Below are positions 61,458 to 64,000 of a DNA stretch of 64,000 bases, piece by piece; position 1 is the first letter of the stretch; every line of letters begins with the position of its first letter. The DNA is from Methylomonas lenta. Lineage in GTDB: Bacteria; Pseudomonadota; Gammaproteobacteria; Methylococcales; Methylomonadaceae. The notes beneath the pieces are model-generated. The model worked only from the letters and a program-made list of their open reading frames with translations. It had not been told where the DNA came from and did not search any database. The stretch is from assembly GCF_001644015.1 (NCBI RefSeq), contig NZ_LUUI01000101.1:1-64000 (forward strand), read 5' to 3'. A program made the translations under genes and the position numbers.

Positions 61458-64000
61458 TGGCTTGGTTTCGATCGCTACTGACTCGGCAACACGGAGATTC
61501 GGCGCACCCGCAACGCCGAGCGACCGATAAACCACCGACCGAACGGCGCATTCGTCAGCAGTATGAACGGCCGACCTCGTTCACCAATTTGCTGCCCTGG
61601 CTGGAATACCTATCGGCGACCCAATGTTTTTTGCTGGATGACGGTTACAGCGTCGGGGCGTTGTTTAGGATTGCCACGGTCGACTCGGATGCGCGCAGTG
61701 AAGTGTTTTTAAGTGAGCTGCGGGATAAATTGCAAACGGCTTTGATTTCGTTACCCGAAGAACTGGAAAATCCCTGGATCGTACAGTTGTTCGTGCAGGA
61801 TGAACCCAATCTTGCCTACCTGGTGGATCAGATTCGCCAGTATGCTCAGCCACGTGCCCGGGGCAGTCGATTCAGCGAAAGCTATTTTAAAGTGTTGGAA
61901 GACCATCTGGCCGCCATCTCCCGCAGCGGCGGCTTGTTTGAAGACCAATTAGTCACCGGCGGTCCTTGGCGTGGGCAACGACGCACTGTCAGAGCAACAT
62001 TGTACCGGCGGCGAAAAGTCAGCCAGCAAGCGTATGATTATTATCATATCTCGCCCGAGGATGAACTGAATGATGTAGCCGGTAAATTCAGCACCGCGTT
62101 ATTGACGGCTGGCATCAAGTCCAGCCGTTGCAACGGTCAGGAGCTGTATGAGTGGCTGTTTCGTTGGTTGAATCCCAATCCAGTCATGACCGACGGTGAC
62201 ACCGAGGCTTTGTTAAAGCAAGCGCCTTATCCCGGGGATAGCGACATGCCGTTCGGGCATGACTTTGCTGAATGCTTGATGTTGGGTATGCCGCATTCCG
62301 ATGCTCAACGTGGACTATGGTGGTTTGATGGCTTGCCGCATAAAGTCATCACCGTGCAAGCTCTGCGTAACATCCCGGCGATCGGCTTATTCGGTGCCGA
62401 ACGCCAAGTCGGGGAGCATCGCTTTGCCCTGTTCGACCGTATGTCGGAAAACACCGTATTGAGCATGACTATTACCGTCAAAGCCCAGGATGCGGTGCGC
62501 AATCACTTGGCGCAGGTGCAACACGGAGCGGTGGGCGATTATCCGGAAGCCAAGTTGGCCGCGCGAGATGCTGATAAAGCGCAGATGGAAATCGCCCGGC
62601 ACAATAAATTGTTTCCGGTGCAATTAGCATTTTATGTTAGAGGAGACAGCGAAGCGGCGCTGCACCAACACATCAACCAACTGCATTCACTGTTGCTGGC
62701 CAATGGCCTGCAACCGATCCGGGAAGCAGACGATCTGCTGGCCCTGGACAGTTATCGTCGCAACTTGCCCATGGCCTATTGTGCGACCCATGATCAATGC
62801 GAAGCCCGTCGCTCCAGGCTGATGTTTTCTAAACAGGCCGCCAATCTGGCGCCGGTCTATGGCCGCAGCACCGGTACGGGTCATCCGGGCTTTGTATTTT
62901 TCAATCGCGGCGCCGAGCCGTTACTGTTCGACCCCTTGCACAGCGAAGACCGGAAAAAGAACGGCCATGCCTTGATTATCGGTCCGACCGGGGCGGGTAA
63001 ATCGGCGACCTTGGTGTATTTGATTTTACAGATGATGGCCATCTATCGACCGCGAATATTTATCATCGAAGCCGGCAATTCCTTTGGCCTGTTGGGGCAG
63101 TATCTGCAGGCGCACGGCGTCAGTCTGAATCAAGTCACCTTAGCGCCGAATGTCGATGTCAGCTTGCCACCGTTTAGCGATGCGTTGAAACTGCTGGATC
63201 AGAGTTTGCATCCCGCTGACGATCTAGCCCTTCACGAAAATGCTGATGGGTGCGTTGAGCTCAGCGATGAAATTGGCGACGAAGAGGAGGGTAACGATGA
63301 TGATCAGAAAGTCGACAGCGGATCAGAAGACGACCCGGATAGCGACGATGCTGTGCGCGATTTGCTGGGGGAGATGGAAATTGCCAGTCGCATCATGATT
63401 ACCGGCGGCGACGCGCGCGAGGATGAGCGTATGACTCGGGCGGATCGTTTGCTGATCCGCCATGCTATTTTATTGGCGGCGAAAACGGTGTTTGAGGCCG
63501 GCCGCGAGCAGGTGTTAACGCAAGATGTGGTCGACGGGTTACGCAATTTGCCGGGCTTATCGGCACAGCGCCAGGAGCGCGCAGTGGAAATGGCCGATGG
63601 CATGAGCTTGTTTTGTACTGGCCTGGCCGGGCATTTCTTTAACCGGCCTGGCAGTCGCTGGCCGGCAGTTGATGTGACGATCGTCGATATGGGGATTTTG
63701 GCCCGGGAAGGCTACGAAGATCAATTGACGGTGGCCTATATTGGCCTGATGAATCATATCCATGATAGGGTGGAACGCCAGCAAAACGATGACCGGCCCA
63801 CGCTGGTGATCACCGATGAAGGCCACATCATTACCACCAATCCTTTGTTATCGCCTTATGTGATCAAGATCGTCAAAATGTGGCGCAAGCTGGGGGCCTG
63901 GTTCTGGATCGCCACCCAAAACCTGGAAGATTTTCCGCAGGCCAGTAAACGCATGCTGAATATGCTGGAATGGTGGTTATGTCTGGTGATGCCTAAAGAA
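61457..64000 (+). CDS. traC: VirB4/TraC-like transfer ATPase, TIGR03744-like (3' partial)
   Basis: At least 848 codons, open to the right edge. N-terminal TraC/VirB4-type domain (about residues 40-430, with SFTNLLPWLEYLSATQCFLL). Walker A GPTGAGKSATLVYLI (about 507-521), Walker B-like TLVITDEGHIITTNPLL (near 780), a Q-containing WIATQNLEDFPQ, and an acidic insert (about 595-640, EEEGNDDDQKVDSGSEDDPDSD). It powers pilus assembly or DNA transfer. Starts one base before the previous stop ends. This frame is not broken anywhere in the window. Confidence 0.9.
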   Translation, partial: MAWFRSLLTRQHGDSAHPQRRATDKPPTERRIRQQYERPTSFTNLLPWLEYLSATQCFLLDDGYSVGALFRIATVDSDARSEVFLSELRDKLQTALISLPEELENPWIVQLFVQDEPNLAYLVDQIRQYAQPRARGSRFSESYFKVLEDHLAAISRSGGLFEDQLVTGGPWRGQRRTVRATLYRRRKVSQQAYDYYHISPEDELNDVAGKFSTALLTAGIKSSRCNGQELYEWLFRWLNPNPVMTDGDTEALLKQAPYPGDSDMPFGHDFAECLMLGMPHSDAQRGLWWFDGLPHKVITVQALRNIPAIGLFGAERQVGEHRFALFDRMSENTVLSMTITVKAQDAVRNHLAQVQHGAVGDYPEAKLAARDADKAQMEIARHNKLFPVQLAFYVRGDSEAALHQHINQLHSLLLANGLQPIREADDLLALDSYRRNLPMAYCATHDQCEARRSRLMFSKQAANLAPVYGRSTGTGHPGFVFFNRGAEPLLFDPLHSEDRKKNGHALIIGPTGAGKSATLVYLILQMMAIYRPRIFIIEAGNSFGLLGQYLQAHGVSLNQVTLAPNVDVSLPPFSDALKLLDQSLHPADDLALHENADGCVELSDEIGDEEEGNDDDQKVDSGSEDDPDSDDAVRDLLGEMEIASRIMITGGDAREDERMTRADRLLIRHAILLAAKTVFEAGREQVLTQDVVDGLRNLPGLSAQRQERAVEMADGMSLFCTGLAGHFFNRPGSRWPAVDVTIVDMGILAREGYEDQLTVAYIGLMNHIHDRVERQQNDDRPTLVITDEGHIITTNPLLSPYVIKIVKMWRKLGAWFWIATQNLEDFPQASKRMLNMLEWWLCLVMPKE

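Larger units (their letters stand above)
33896..64000 (+). mobile_element. Integrating conjugative element core (PFL/TIGR037xx type), partial
   Basis: An ordered set of co-directional conjugation genes: PilL-like, coiled-coil membrane protein, TIGR03759-like, lytic transglycosylase, TIGR03765-like, TraD coupling protein, TIGR03747-like, RAQPRD, TIGR03758-, 03745-, 03750-, 03746-, 03749-, 03752- and 03751-like proteins, then a VirB4/TraC-like ATPase. This order is that of the ICE family first noted in Pseudomonas fluorescens Pf-5 (PFL_4693-4706). Two cargo blocks split it at 36.7-48.6 and 51.9-56.8 kb. No integrase, relaxase or attachment site lies in the window. Confidence 0.88.

Overview
The window looks like chromosomal DNA of a gammaproteobacterium, possibly a methanotroph-like member of Methylococcales. 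That guess rests on gene content (phosphoketolase, RlpA, MtfA, lipid-A-type acyltransferase, a Pseudomonas-type integrating conjugative element) and on codon and repeat style; no marker in the window proves it. There are no rRNA, tRNA or CRISPR loci.

Layout. 1-1270: AT-rich three-gene module (histidine-kinase-like ATPase, STAS-like protein, membrane protein), cut by the left edge. 1631-5387: glycosyltransferase, acyltransferase, TRL-like lipoprotein, polysaccharide deacetylase. 5771-31861: a stress and fitness region with two-PRC-barrel protein, phosphoketolase, HPF/RaiA-like factor, PPK2, CheB-CheR and PAS-GGDEF-EAL signalling proteins, BON, CsbD, SmbP-like and YqjD/YqjE-like small proteins, oleate hydratase, OmpA, MtfA and a Crp/Fnr regulator. 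A 14-bp dyad motif, GTNCGNNNNCGNAC, recurs at ten perfect intergenic sites between 4.4 and 29.9 kb and suggests one shared regulon. 31.9-32.8 kb holds DnaA-box-like sites and a decayed IS5-type element. 33896-64000: conjugation core of an ICE of the PFL_46xx/TIGR0374x-0376x type, running off the right edge inside its VirB4/TraC-like ATPase.

The ICE core is interrupted by two cargo blocks. Cargo 1 (36.7-48.5 kb) carries DsbA-like and winged-helix proteins, then a co-directional operon: TIR protein, MoxR AAA ATPase, a 1005-aa protein ending in an FGE-sulfatase/C-type-lectin-like domain, an HRDC protein, a reverse transcriptase, a non-coding template repeat, and a second FGE-like protein. This is a diversity-generating retroelement (DGR): one 121-bp template (45817-45937) and two variable regions (43996-44116 and 46827-46946) that differ from it only at template adenines (17 and 18 substitutions). 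Thus a DGR appears to diversify the sensor end of a TIR/MoxR conflict system carried on a conjugative element. The second target is fused to an RluB/RsuA-type pseudouridine-synthase region whose catalytic GRLD motif reads GHME, an architecture I do not recognise from described DGR targets.

Cargo 2 (52.0-56.5 kb) carries a REP-associated transposase flanked by REP-like hairpins, a C5 cytosine methyltransferase, an OLD-type ATPase/TOPRIM protein, a vsr pseudogene with three in-frame stops, and an unknown gene. The remaining ICE genes (56.8-64 kb) encode the type IV secretion apparatus in conserved order with tight or overlapping junctions.
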